Shown in pieces: positions 14,866-23,537 of a stretch of 36,860 nt of DNA. A model generated the notes under the pieces. It saw nothing but the letters and a program-made list of their open reading frames with translations, had not been told where the DNA came from and made no database searches. Each line of letters begins with the position of its first letter. The stretch's first letter is position 1. The position numbers and the translations under genes are program-made. The stretch lies in assembly GCA_017472565.1 (NCBI GenBank), contig JAFUPY010000005.1, positions 1 through 36,860 of the forward strand, read 5' to 3'. The DNA comes from Eubacterium sp. GTDB lineage: Bacteria; Bacillota; Clostridia; Lachnospirales; Lachnospiraceae.

Positions 14866-17517
14866 ATGTTAAAACTGTTATCGAGCGAGAACCAGGTTCT
14901 GCAGGTTGATGATTTTTATATCTTGGAAAAGAGCAGTGGACTTGACGAACTCGTATTTAATATATCTATCTACGACGAGAACTATCCATACATATTGGAA
15001 GAGGCGGTCATTGAGTATGAACAGCCGTATCTTGTAAAGGCGATTGATGCAGGCAGTGATACGGCAAAGGTAAAATGTCAGCTGGATCTGGATGAACTGA
15101 AAGCAGACATGAAAGTTGGTTATTCCAACAACAGCAACACTTTATTCCTTACAGTGAATCCGATTCTTCCAGACGGCTGGGTATTCATTGATGAATCGGG
15201 CAGTACGATTTCCCGAACCATTGAGGGCGATTTTACACCATACGATATCATTACGGAATGTGCCAGCACGTATGACGTTGTGTTCCGTTTTAAACCCAAA
15301 GAAAGACAGATTTATGCTTACAGTCTTGCATCATTCCAGCCATTAGGAACGTTTGCAAGCCGTGAACTGAATCTGAAAGAAATTAATTATAAGGGCAAAT
15401 CGACCGACTTTTTCACAAGGCTATATGCTTATGGAAAAGACGGTCTTTCTTTTGCTGATATCAACGATGGCAACGAATACGTTGAGAACTTTGAATACAC
15501 GGACAAAGTGATTAGTACCGTCATGAGAGACGAACGCTATACGACGATGGAAGGTCTGCTTGAAGCTGCCAAAAAGGCAGTGAAAACGGGCGGTATTCCG
15601 ACGTGCTCTTATGAATGTACTGTGTATGATTTGGCTGCCACGAATCCAGAAATGTACAAGTTCCAGGACTTTTCTTTGTTTTCCGTAGTAAAGCTGATTG
15701 ATGATATTAAGAAGATTTCCGTAAACCACCAAGTAGTAGAGTACAAACGTTATCCAAAATATCCAGAGAAAAACGTGGTCACTCTTAGCACCACAACAAC
15801 CAAACTGCAAAACACGGTCAAGAATCTAAAGAATGAGATTGAAAATCCGCAGAGTGCTTTCCGTGTTTTGATGCAGAATACCATTAACAATTTAGCTGCA
15901 TCCATTGCAGGTTATAATGGCGGTAACATGGTCATTACCGAAAATGATAATGGAAAGCCGAACGGGATTATGATCATGGATACCGATTCGCAAGATACTG
16001 CAAAGAATATCTTGTGGTTCAATCTTAACGGTATGACATACAGTTCCAATGGTGTCAATGGTCCATATGATACCGTGTGGTCCTTTGAGGAAGGTGGATT
16101 CATAGCCGATTGGATTGTAGCGGGTAATTTGATCGCAGATATCATGAAAACAGGTAAACTATCAGATGCAAAAGGGCGAAATTATTGGAATCTGGATACC
16201 GGTGAGTTTCTGTTAAGCGCATATGCAACTACAGAGGAAACTGACGAGAAATTCCGAAGAACACTCAAAGAGATTCTTGTCGAATACGCTGTCACAGACA
16301 GCCCAGAGACACCGCCTAACAGCAGTACACGGAATAAACTGGGCGCACCGAAGATTTATCTTGATGCTACAGCAGAGAAGCTGGATGCGCCTGTTATCCG
16401 TCTGGAATCTTCCGATACTTCAACAACAGCTGTACTTGGTAAAGCCGTACTCGGTAGCATGGTACTTGGTACAGGTGCAACAAGTGAAGCTGTAATGTTG
16501 TTGGCAACTGAACAGCTAGACACACCAGAAATCTATCTGGAAGAGGTAAATGCCAAACTTGCCACTCCTAGAATATACCTTACAGACAATGGAACAGATT
16601 CTATCTGGTCTACCGAACAGCCTACATGGGTGGACGGTCAGTATGTATGGCAAAGACTTACGTATATCTACATGGACGGAGCAACCGTGGTCGGAGAACC
16701 AGTGTGCATAACAGGAAACACCGGCAGACCGGGCGAAGATGGCAAGGACGGACGTGTTACATATCTGCATATCAAGTATTCGGCAGTTGAGAATCCGACA
16801 ACAGCAGATGAGATGTCCGAAACACCGGATGCTTACATGGGTACTTATACGGACTTCTTGGAAGAGGATTCTGATAATCCGGCTGACTATACGTGGTACA
16901 AAATCAAAGGCGATGATGGTGCACCGGGCGAAACAGTCAACGGAAAGACATCGTATTTCCATGTGAAATACTCTAATGATGGCGGTGCAACATTTACCGA
17001 TGGTAACGGGGAAGTTGCCGGAGAATACATGGGAACTTATACCGATTTTACGGAAGCTGATTCCACCGACCCTGCGGATTACAACTGGTACAAGACAAAG
17101 GGCGAAGATGGTGCTGCAGGAAGGGATGCTATCACGTTCCGAATCGAATCTTCCCTTGGTACAACTTTCCTTAGTGGCACGGACAGCAAGACAGTTTTAA
17201 CAGCACGTATTTACAAAGGTACTGTGGAACTGGATAGTGCTGGCGCATACGGCTATACATGGTATTTGGTCGAGACTGACAATACGGAACGAGTGCTTGG
17301 TACTGGAAAGACGTTATCCGTATCAGCATCAACCATAGCAGGAAAAGGCGTGTACTTTATTGCCGATGATGGCGGTATTGAAGAAGAAATGGTACAGCTT
17401 GATACGCCTGTTATTGAACTGGTGGAAATCCTAGAAAAGTTAGATACACCTGTTATCTATCTGGAATCTCCGCCAAAACTTGAAACACCGATTATATGGA
17501 TAGAGGAGGTAGCTTAA
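14866..17517 (+). CDS. Tail-associated protein with collagen-like and repeated LDTP-type modules
   Basis: The 883-aa protein starts at ATG 14866 after AGGAGG. The N-terminal ~390 residues resemble the tail-associated lysin/endopeptidase-like hub protein that follows Dit. From ~490 the protein is modular: four copies of a [KQ]L-x-[TA]P-x-IYLE motif, a GRPGEDGKDGR collagen-like hinge (~625), two ~50-residue repeats ending Y-M-G-T-Y-T-D-F...DPADYxWYK-x-KG with a second hinge, then three more LDTP motifs to the C-terminus. The last motif is encoded over the ribosome binding site of the next gene, and TAATG couples the two. It is probably the tail tip with receptor-contacting extensions. I see no lytic active site. 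Confidence 0.8.
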   Translation: MLKLLSSENQVLQVDDFYILEKSSGLDELVFNISIYDENYPYILEEAVIEYEQPYLVKAIDAGSDTAKVKCQLDLDELKADMKVGYSNNSNTLFLTVNPILPDGWVFIDESGSTISRTIEGDFTPYDIITECASTYDVVFRFKPKERQIYAYSLASFQPLGTFASRELNLKEINYKGKSTDFFTRLYAYGKDGLSFADINDGNEYVENFEYTDKVISTVMRDERYTTMEGLLEAAKKAVKTGGIPTCSYECTVYDLAATNPEMYKFQDFSLFSVVKLIDDIKKISVNHQVVEYKRYPKYPEKNVVTLSTTTTKLQNTVKNLKNEIENPQSAFRVLMQNTINNLAASIAGYNGGNMVITENDNGKPNGIMIMDTDSQDTAKNILWFNLNGMTYSSNGVNGPYDTVWSFEEGGFIADWIVAGNLIADIMKTGKLSDAKGRNYWNLDTGEFLLSAYATTEETDEKFRRTLKEILVEYAVTDSPETPPNSSTRNKLGAPKIYLDATAEKLDAPVIRLESSDTSTTAVLGKAVLGSMVLGTGATSEAVMLLATEQLDTPEIYLEEVNAKLATPRIYLTDNGTDSIWSTEQPTWVDGQYVWQRLTYIYMDGATVVGEPVCITGNTGRPGEDGKDGRVTYLHIKYSAVENPTTADEMSETPDAYMGTYTDFLEEDSDNPADYTWYKIKGDDGAPGETVNGKTSYFHVKYSNDGGATFTDGNGEVAGEYMGTYTDFTEADSTDPADYNWYKTKGEDGAAGRDAITFRIESSLGTTFLSGTDSKTVLTARIYKGTVELDSAGAYGYTWYLVETDNTERVLGTGKTLSVSASTIAGKGVYFIADDGGIEEEMVQLDTPVIELVEILEKLDTPVIYLESPPKLETPIIWIEEVA

Positions 17518-18194
17518 TGGCTTACTACATTAAAGGTAACGCTGTCGCAAATGCGACGGGTTACGAATTATACGAAATCGCAAACGGCGTATACACGTTG
17601 CTTGCGACGGATGATGAAATCAATTTCGAAGTATCGGCACTGGGGCTTTCTGCTGGCGATCATGTGCTTGTGGTTAAGGCAGTAGCAGATGGATACGAGG
17701 ATTCGGAGTATTCGAACGAGGTTACTTATACTGTGAGTGAGGGTTCTGTAGTTTGGTTGGATTTACCTGTAACAACATATGCATTAGGTGTTACATCAAC
17801 AGGAACAGGACGTGTTTCAGATACTACGACCAGATTTTCCACAGCTGATCCAGATACTCCAAATGGTATATTGATTCCTGCCGGTAAGACAATACATCTT
17901 AAAGGATTGGCAAGCGGTACTTATCCATTACGATTTGATTATATGTACGGAACAGCAAATGTTGTTAATCCACCTACCGACAGTACAACAGCAATTGAAG
18001 GCTTGGTAGGAACTGCATCGAACTATGTTTCTACTAATTATTTCCCTCTGAATACAAGCGGAGATGATACCTGTGACGTAACAAATACTTACGGACAGGA
18101 TTATTATTTCTGGTTTGGTTTTGCAGGGTTAAATAAAACAGAAGCAATTCAGGGCGCATTAAGCACCTATGACATCAAGTATTATATCTCGTAA
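17517..18194 (+). CDS. Tail fibre/receptor-binding protein with Fn3-like N-terminus and shared C-terminal domain
   Basis: The 225-aa protein starts at ATG 17517, overlapping the previous stop by one base (TAATG) with GAGGAGGTAG upstream. Residues ~1-80 are Fn3-like (GNAVANATGYELYEIANGVYTLL, then ADGYEDSEYSNEVTYTV). Residues ~85-225 form a beta-rich domain (LGVTSTGTGRVSDTTTRFSTADPDTPNGILIPAGKTIHLKGL ... YFWFGFAGLNKTEAIQ) that recurs, diverged, as the C-terminal domain of the next gene product. This shared domain is the likely host-binding or trimerisation head. Confidence 0.75.
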   Translation: MAYYIKGNAVANATGYELYEIANGVYTLLATDDEINFEVSALGLSAGDHVLVVKAVADGYEDSEYSNEVTYTVSEGSVVWLDLPVTTYALGVTSTGTGRVSDTTTRFSTADPDTPNGILIPAGKTIHLKGLASGTYPLRFDYMYGTANVVNPPTDSTTAIEGLVGTASNYVSTNYFPLNTSGDDTCDVTNTYGQDYYFWFGFAGLNKTEAIQGALSTYDIKYYIS

Positions 18195-18206
18195 AGGGGG
18201 ATGGCA

Positions 18207-19772
18207 ATGGCTTACAGCAAAACAACATTTGAAGATGGTGTTACCATCCTTAAAGCAGAACATTTAGATAAAATTGAAAATGGTATTATAGACTTGGAAG
18301 ATGATCTACAGCTAAGTGCAGCCCAGATTTATAATCAGACACCGCAAAGAAAAAGTGCTGATGAGCAGATTAAAATCTTATGCTTTGGCTCTTCTTGGTT
18401 TTTGAACACTTGGTTCTATCTTAATAAAATCACTGCAAACTTAGGCATTAACGCAAAGATTCACGGATACTACATGGGGCATTCACAGTTTAATGAGTGG
18501 ATTGCTTTCTATAATGGGGAATTAACGCCGTTTGCAGGTTCGGAAAGTACAAGACAGGCATATCAGTATATTTCTGAAAACGGTGCTGATTACACATCTC
18601 AGTCACATGAAACAGGTGGTACATTTGGCGATCAGGAATACAGAGACGCATGGTACAATGACCTTATTTCTGAGGAATGGGATGTTATAGCGTTCCAGCA
18701 GGGAGCGCACCAGTCCGTACAATGGGATTTATGGGAGAATTATGGAGCATTGGTTTCTATCATCAAAAGACACTGCAATCCAAATACTGTGATTGCGTTC
18801 AATAACACATGGACTCCTTCCATTACCAGTAATTACTTGCCAAATGACACTGACGGATTGTGCGAAAAAACGCTTGAAGGTCAGCAGAAATGGCAACAAA
18901 TCAACTGGAATAACTGTAAGAGAATGATGAGATTGTCTGGATTGTCTAATGTTTCTCCTAACGGAGCTATGATTTATACAATGCGAAGGGATGAAACATT
19001 AAACACCGACAGCTATGATTTGATGTATGATGGTCTGCATCCAGATAACGGATTGACTATGTATGGTGTATGCAGCTGTTTCTACGAAACGTTTATCGCA
19101 CCTTTTTATGGAATCTCTATTAAAAACTGTACTTGGCTACCGGATTCATCCTCACAGCGCAGTCCGTTTAATAATAGTAAATTCCGAACAATTGACACAG
19201 AACAGCAGTCTAAGATATTTACCTATGTAAAATTATCTTTGAGTAATCGTTTTGGTTTCAATGAATTGGATGAAACTGTTACGACTGACCCAGATTCCGG
19301 AAGCGTAGAAGTAGATAGCGAGGGTTATATCACACTGCCAATCTCTCATAATTCACTGGGTGTTACACCGACTGCTCCGGGACGTGTTGTTGTTTCTTCT
19401 GCTACTAGCGGTACAAGAATGTCAACAGCCGACGAAACAGACGCAAACGGTATTTTGATTGGCGCAAATGAGACACTTGAAATCAAAGGATTAACATCCG
19501 GCAATTACCCACTACGAGTGGATTATGTGTATGCTACTAGTGCTGGTCCGAACCCTGTTGATGCTGACAATGGATGGAGTGCAGCGGTTGGCTGTGCAAA
19601 TGGTGGAGATACATCGAACTACTTCCCATTGAATGCGGATGGAAGCGCAGACTCTATTACTATTACGAACACATACGGCTCTGACTACTATTTCTTCTTC
19701 GCTTTTGCAGGAGTGAATAAGACAGAAACATTACAGGCAAGCACATATACGCTCAAATATAAGATGGTATAG
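18207..19772 (+). CDS. Tail fibre with SGNH/GDSL-type esterase domain (DUF4886-like)
   Basis: The start is ATG 18207, 6 nt after AAAGGGGG; ATG 18201 is too close to that site. The 521-aa protein has a short anchor (DGVTILKAEHLDKIENGI, common at fibre N-termini), then an SGNH hydrolase-like domain: block I KILCFGSSWF (G61-S62-S63, with S63 the likely nucleophile), QQGAHQS in the middle, and YDGLHPDNGLTMYGV (D275, H278) as the Asp/His pair. Such esterases remove acetyl or acyl groups from surface glycans. The C-terminal ~140 residues repeat the beta domain of the preceding gene (LGVTPTAPGRVVVSSATSG ... YFFFAFAGVNKTET). A deacetylating receptor-binding protein is the likely role. Confidence 0.82.
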   Translation: MAYSKTTFEDGVTILKAEHLDKIENGIIDLEDDLQLSAAQIYNQTPQRKSADEQIKILCFGSSWFLNTWFYLNKITANLGINAKIHGYYMGHSQFNEWIAFYNGELTPFAGSESTRQAYQYISENGADYTSQSHETGGTFGDQEYRDAWYNDLISEEWDVIAFQQGAHQSVQWDLWENYGALVSIIKRHCNPNTVIAFNNTWTPSITSNYLPNDTDGLCEKTLEGQQKWQQINWNNCKRMMRLSGLSNVSPNGAMIYTMRRDETLNTDSYDLMYDGLHPDNGLTMYGVCSCFYETFIAPFYGISIKNCTWLPDSSSQRSPFNNSKFRTIDTEQQSKIFTYVKLSLSNRFGFNELDETVTTDPDSGSVEVDSEGYITLPISHNSLGVTPTAPGRVVVSSATSGTRMSTADETDANGILIGANETLEIKGLTSGNYPLRVDYVYATSAGPNPVDADNGWSAAVGCANGGDTSNYFPLNADGSADSITITNTYGSDYYFFFAFAGVNKTETLQASTYTLKYKMV

Positions 19773-19776
19773 CATT

Positions 19777-19804
19777 ATCCCCCGGTAACCACTGGGGGAT
19801 TTTT
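19777..19804 (+). terminator. Intrinsic terminator after the SGNH fibre gene
   Basis: ATCCCCC (19777-19783) pairs with GGGGGAT (19794-19800), leaving a 10-nt loop, then four more Ts. It begins 5 nt after the stop and separates the fibre genes from the next tail gene. Confidence 0.78.
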
Positions 19805-19825
19805 CATGCAAGGAAGGTGGTGCTT

Positions 19826-21226
19826 ATGGAATATAAGAGCCAGATATTCGACTTCATATCCTACGAAAATGGTGTTGACGGAACTGGCGTAAAAGAGATC
19901 GTGACACAGTTCTACTTGTCTACCAGTAAGGAAGAACCGACTGGCGGCAAGTGGAGTGAGACACAAGACACATGGTCTAGCGGTATGTACCTGTGGACGA
20001 GACAGAAGATTACCTACGTTGATGCAGAAGGTACGGAAACCTTAGAATACACCACTCCATGTTGTGACAGTTCATGGGAAGCCGTAAATGGTATCGAAGT
20101 TGGTGGAACGAACCTTATCAAGAACAGTAACTTTGCTGCCGAGCTGGACGAATGGGGCACGCAGGTATCCTTGGACGGCGGTTCTGTAGCACTTGAAACA
20201 GAGGATGGGGTTACGTGCTTACATATCAGCAATACAAACGTTTTAGCAACCAACATCTATGCACAGGATATTTTAGCAAAAGTCAGCGGAGATTTACTGA
20301 ATCAGTCTTACGTATTGTCAGCGGATGTGATGCTGGATAACTACGTTGCAGGAACTAATCCATGTATCCAGATAAAGACCATTGGTACGTATTACGACGA
20401 GAACGGCGATAATCAGACAATCAATGAGACATATGATTTAGATACATTGTTGCACATTGAAGAGTACGCAGGAAAAGGATGGGTTCGCTTACATAGCGTA
20501 TTCCACTTTGACGCAGTGCCTAATAAGTCTATGGGGCTTGATATACTGGCGCACCGATTTACTGGCGATTTGTATATCACGAACATTCAGTTGGAACGTG
20601 GTACAAAGCCTACGGACTGGTCACCGGCTCCGGAAGATGCCAATAAGAGAATCGATGCCAACGCCGATGCTGCATACAACGCACAGCAGACAGCCAACGG
20701 GGCTGATTCAAAAGCAGGAGAAGCATTAAGTAAGATCCAGGTATTGGCTGAACAGGTTGTAACCTATGTGCAGGACGAAACAGGTAATACAAAGCTGACA
20801 CAGACAGCCAACGGCTGGGAATTTAGTATCACAGATACACAAAGCACATTAAAAAGTGCAACGGATGCCATTGCTTCATTAGATACAGCAAACCAAGCAT
20901 TGAGTGGGGCAGTAACCGATTTGGTGAATGAGTTTCAAGTCGTGCAACCAATCGTAGACAAAGAAACAGGATGGATGCGAATTGGCGAAGATGAAAACGG
21001 ACAGCCGTGTATCGAATTAGGCGAAGCAGACAGTGATTTTAGAATCCAGATTACGAACACAGAAATCAGATTCTACGATGGTCAGACTCCAATGGCATAC
21101 ATGACAAACCGAAAGGTTTATATCGAGGATGCCGTTGTTAAACAGTCCATTCAGTTTGGTGGGTATATGTTTGCTTTCAGACAGAACGGAAACTGTGGAT
21201 TTTACTGGAAAGGAGCGATAACATAA
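19826..21226 (+). CDS. Tail protein with carbohydrate-binding-like module and coiled coil
   Basis: The 466-aa protein starts at ATG 19826 after AGGAAGGTGG. The first ~90 residues carry a Trp-rich module (EEPTGGKWSETQDTWSSGMYLWTRQKITYVD) that echoes part of the tail-associated protein. Residues ~95-270 look like a jelly-roll carbohydrate-binding module (GTNLIKNSNFAAELDEWGT ... IQLERGTKPTDWSPAPED). A helical coiled coil follows (ANADAAYNAQQTANGADSKAGEALSKI), then a C-terminal beta tip (QFGGYMFAFRQNGNCGFYWKG) common to minor structural proteins. It is probably a side fibre that binds surface glycan. Confidence 0.78.
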   Translation: MEYKSQIFDFISYENGVDGTGVKEIVTQFYLSTSKEEPTGGKWSETQDTWSSGMYLWTRQKITYVDAEGTETLEYTTPCCDSSWEAVNGIEVGGTNLIKNSNFAAELDEWGTQVSLDGGSVALETEDGVTCLHISNTNVLATNIYAQDILAKVSGDLLNQSYVLSADVMLDNYVAGTNPCIQIKTIGTYYDENGDNQTINETYDLDTLLHIEEYAGKGWVRLHSVFHFDAVPNKSMGLDILAHRFTGDLYITNIQLERGTKPTDWSPAPEDANKRIDANADAAYNAQQTANGADSKAGEALSKIQVLAEQVVTYVQDETGNTKLTQTANGWEFSITDTQSTLKSATDAIASLDTANQALSGAVTDLVNEFQVVQPIVDKETGWMRIGEDENGQPCIELGEADSDFRIQITNTEIRFYDGQTPMAYMTNRKVYIEDAVVKQSIQFGGYMFAFRQNGNCGFYWKGAIT

Positions 21227-21227
21227 C

Positions 21228-22886
21228 ATGGCAACTTTTTATTTACCTGCCAGTGGTGGCTATGCTACCTCTAACGAATATATCAAATACAGGATTGCGA
21301 TTGTAGAAGGTACACTAAGCGGGCGAACCAGACCGGTGACAATCAATGTTCAGTTCTACAGAACAAACAGCTATAGCACGAGCAGGAATGGTACCGTGTA
21401 CTGTACGATCAATGGAACAACATACTCCGCCACCTTTGATACCAGTTCCACTATCGGCTACAATTCCTATACCACACTGTTTAGCAAGACCGTAAACGTA
21501 ACTTACAACGGTGCGGGTAATGCAAGTATCAGTGTATATGCATACTGGCAGACACAGACCACTTCAAGCGGTGGCACGTCATATAACAGTAGCAATCAAG
21601 GCGGTAGTCAGGCATTAACAGCTATTTCTGCAGCAACCTATTATTTAGATCTGAACGGTTCGTTAGACGGAACGGATGTCTCGTCCTTAAGCCCTTTCGG
21701 TACAGCCGATGTTTATGTAAATGGTACTTTGCAGTCCAATGACTGTACAGATTATTACATTGCATGGGCGTATGGAAGTACATATGAGGTTAAAGGAATT
21801 ACTGCCAAAACAGGTTATACATACACTGGTAACAGTAGCTACAGCGGAACGATTACGGGTAATACGGGCATTAGATTACCGTTCACGACTAACTCCTACA
21901 CCATTACATACGATGCAAATGGTGGTACGGGTGCTCCGTTAGCTACTTCTTACAAGTATGCTACAAGCGGTACGACGAACCTATCCAGTACCAAGCCAAC
22001 CAGACCGAATTACAACTTCTTAGGTTGGAGCTTGTCAGCCGATGCAACCGAAGCATCCTACAGTGCAGGACAGGAGTGGAACTTAAATAACGCTGCCAAC
22101 TACACCTTGTACGCAGTTTGGGAACTTGCCTATACAAAACCGGCCATTACGAACGTATCAGTCTTTAGAAGTGATGCAGAGGGTAACGCATCCGACGAGG
22201 GCGTGTACCTTGTTGCAAAGTTTGACTGGTCTACGTTCCTAGACGTGGCAGAGATACTTATTCAATGGAAGACTGACTCTGAAGCAGATTATCTGAGCGC
22301 ATGGTCATTACCAGTCAGTGGAACAAGTGGCAGTGTTTTAACAGACCCTTTTGGTGTAACTCAAAATGAGGACGGCAGTTATAATGAAATAAGCACAGAT
22401 TATACATACGATGTTCGAATCACGGTATCTGATGCCGGTGGAAGCACACCAGTTGAAGTAAGTATTCCATCACTGAACTTCAACTTTGACATGTTACCGG
22501 AGAACAAAGGCGCTTCCTTTGGTAAGGCTGCCGAAGTTGAAAATGCAGTGGATTTTGCCTTTGATATTCTTTTGCGCAGTGGATTTAATATCCTTGTAAA
22601 CTATGGCGAGAGCAGTCAGTATAACCTGCTTGACAGAGTCGGAAGCAAATTGGACAGCTATATGCAACAGATATCCAGTTTGCCAACAGATACTTCAGAC
22701 TCGTTTTTGTTTACTTGTACGGCGGGCGTTACATGTGGAAGTATTACCATTCCGCAATACGCTAAAGGCATCTTAATATGCAGTTATGCATCTAGTTATG
22801 ATGCGGTTGTTATCGCAGTAGATGCAAATTTGAATCTGTATTTAGGATTCAGAAATTATACCACATGGTCTGGACGGAAAATTTAA
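21228..22886 (+). CDS. Tail/adhesin protein with DUF859-like and InlB B-repeat-like modules
   Basis: The 552-aa protein starts at ATG 21228, 13 nt after an AAGGAG that lies in the end of the preceding gene. The N-terminal ~145 residues (FYLPASGGYATSNEYIKYRIAIVEGTLSGRTRPVTINVQFYRTNSY) resemble DUF859 phage structural proteins. Residues ~222-300 form a Listeria-Bacteroides/InlB B-repeat-like unit (SYTITYDANGGTGAPLATSYKY ... NFLGWSLSAD ... YTLYAVWE). The C-terminal ~250 residues are Fn3-like then a distal tip. B-repeats are usual in bacterial adhesins, so this is a host-contact fibre with an unusual module. Confidence 0.78.
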   Translation: MATFYLPASGGYATSNEYIKYRIAIVEGTLSGRTRPVTINVQFYRTNSYSTSRNGTVYCTINGTTYSATFDTSSTIGYNSYTTLFSKTVNVTYNGAGNASISVYAYWQTQTTSSGGTSYNSSNQGGSQALTAISAATYYLDLNGSLDGTDVSSLSPFGTADVYVNGTLQSNDCTDYYIAWAYGSTYEVKGITAKTGYTYTGNSSYSGTITGNTGIRLPFTTNSYTITYDANGGTGAPLATSYKYATSGTTNLSSTKPTRPNYNFLGWSLSADATEASYSAGQEWNLNNAANYTLYAVWELAYTKPAITNVSVFRSDAEGNASDEGVYLVAKFDWSTFLDVAEILIQWKTDSEADYLSAWSLPVSGTSGSVLTDPFGVTQNEDGSYNEISTDYTYDVRITVSDAGGSTPVEVSIPSLNFNFDMLPENKGASFGKAAEVENAVDFAFDILLRSGFNILVNYGESSQYNLLDRVGSKLDSYMQQISSLPTDTSDSFLFTCTAGVTCGSITIPQYAKGILICSYASSYDAVVIAVDANLNLYLGFRNYTTWSGRKI

Positions 22887-22901
22887 TATAATTGTGCGAA
22901 C

Positions 22902-22925
22902 GACTAGCGAAAGCTGGTCTTTTTT
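22902..22925 (+). terminator. Intrinsic terminator with GAAA tetraloop before the lysis genes
   Basis: GACTAGC (22902-22908) and GCTGGTC (22913-22919) pair with one T-G wobble around a GAAA tetraloop, followed by six Ts. It lies 15 nt after the tail gene stop and 27 nt before the lysis cassette. Confidence 0.82.
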
Positions 22926-22951
22926 ATTACACAGAAAGGAGAAGGATGCCT

Positions 22952-23260
22952 ATGAGTGACTTTATCGGAAGACACGAACACGATGAGATGGTGAAGCGCA
23001 TGGAAGATGAACATAAACGTCTTAGCAAGCGAATTACCACTGTAGAGGAAGCTGTAAAAGAGAACAGTAAGCTTATTATTTCCGTGCATGATCTGGCTAC
23101 ATCTGTAAAGAAGATGCAGGAAGAACAGCAGAAGCAAGGCGAGAAGCTGGAAGAACTGGAACAGATTCCGGCAAAGAACTGGAACACAGTAAAAACAGCA
23201 CTTATCACAGGTATTATTACCGCAGCGATTGGTCTTGTGGTCGGTGCATTAGGATTTTAG
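22952..23260 (+). CDS. XhlA-like holin-associated protein
   Basis: The 102-aa protein can start at ATG 22946 or 22952; AAAGGAG at 22935-22941 better suits 22952. Residues ~5-70 are a charged coiled coil (RHEHDEMVKRMEDEHKRLSKRITTVEEAVKEN), and residues ~80-102 form a single membrane span (ALITGIITAAIGLVVGALGF). This is the layout of the XhlA (hemolysin XhlA) family, which works with a holin to let endolysin out. The holin and endolysin genes follow directly. Confidence 0.8.
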   Translation: MSDFIGRHEHDEMVKRMEDEHKRLSKRITTVEEAVKENSKLIISVHDLATSVKKMQEEQQKQGEKLEELEQIPAKNWNTVKTALITGIITAAIGLVVGALGF

Positions 23261-23275
23261 AAGGGAGATTTTATC

Positions 23276-23536
23276 ATGATTAACTGGAAAGTACGAATCA
23301 AAAACAAAACATTTTGGCTGGCAATCATCCCAGCGGTAATCGTTTTAATTATGGCGATTGCATCAATTTTTGGCTTCGCACTGGATTTAGAAGCATTGCA
23401 GGGTAAGCTCATCGCAGTAGTTGAAGCTGTATTCGTTGTGCTTGGAATCCTTGGTATTGTTGTAGACCCAACAACAAAAGGTGTGTCTGACTCTGAACAG
23501 GCACTCACATATACAGAACCAAAGGGAGATGAATAA
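23276..23536 (+). CDS. Holin (phi LC3 type)
   Basis: The 86-aa protein starts at ATG 23276. MINWKVRIKNKTFWLAIIPAVIVLIMAIASIFG carries an N-terminal basic stretch and the first membrane span, and LIAVVEAVFVVLGILGIVVDPTTKG the second. The DPTTKG motif before an acidic tail is characteristic of phi LC3-family holins. Its product makes pores that time lysis. Confidence 0.92.
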   Translation: MINWKVRIKNKTFWLAIIPAVIVLIMAIASIFGFALDLEALQGKLIAVVEAVFVVLGILGIVVDPTTKGVSDSEQALTYTEPKGDE

Positions 23537-23537
23537 T

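Noticed and set aside
17517-22886. Diversity-generating retroelement acting on the fibre genes
   Set aside because: No reverse transcriptase frame and no adenine-substituted template/variable repeat pair was found in the window; the similar domains differ in all base types.
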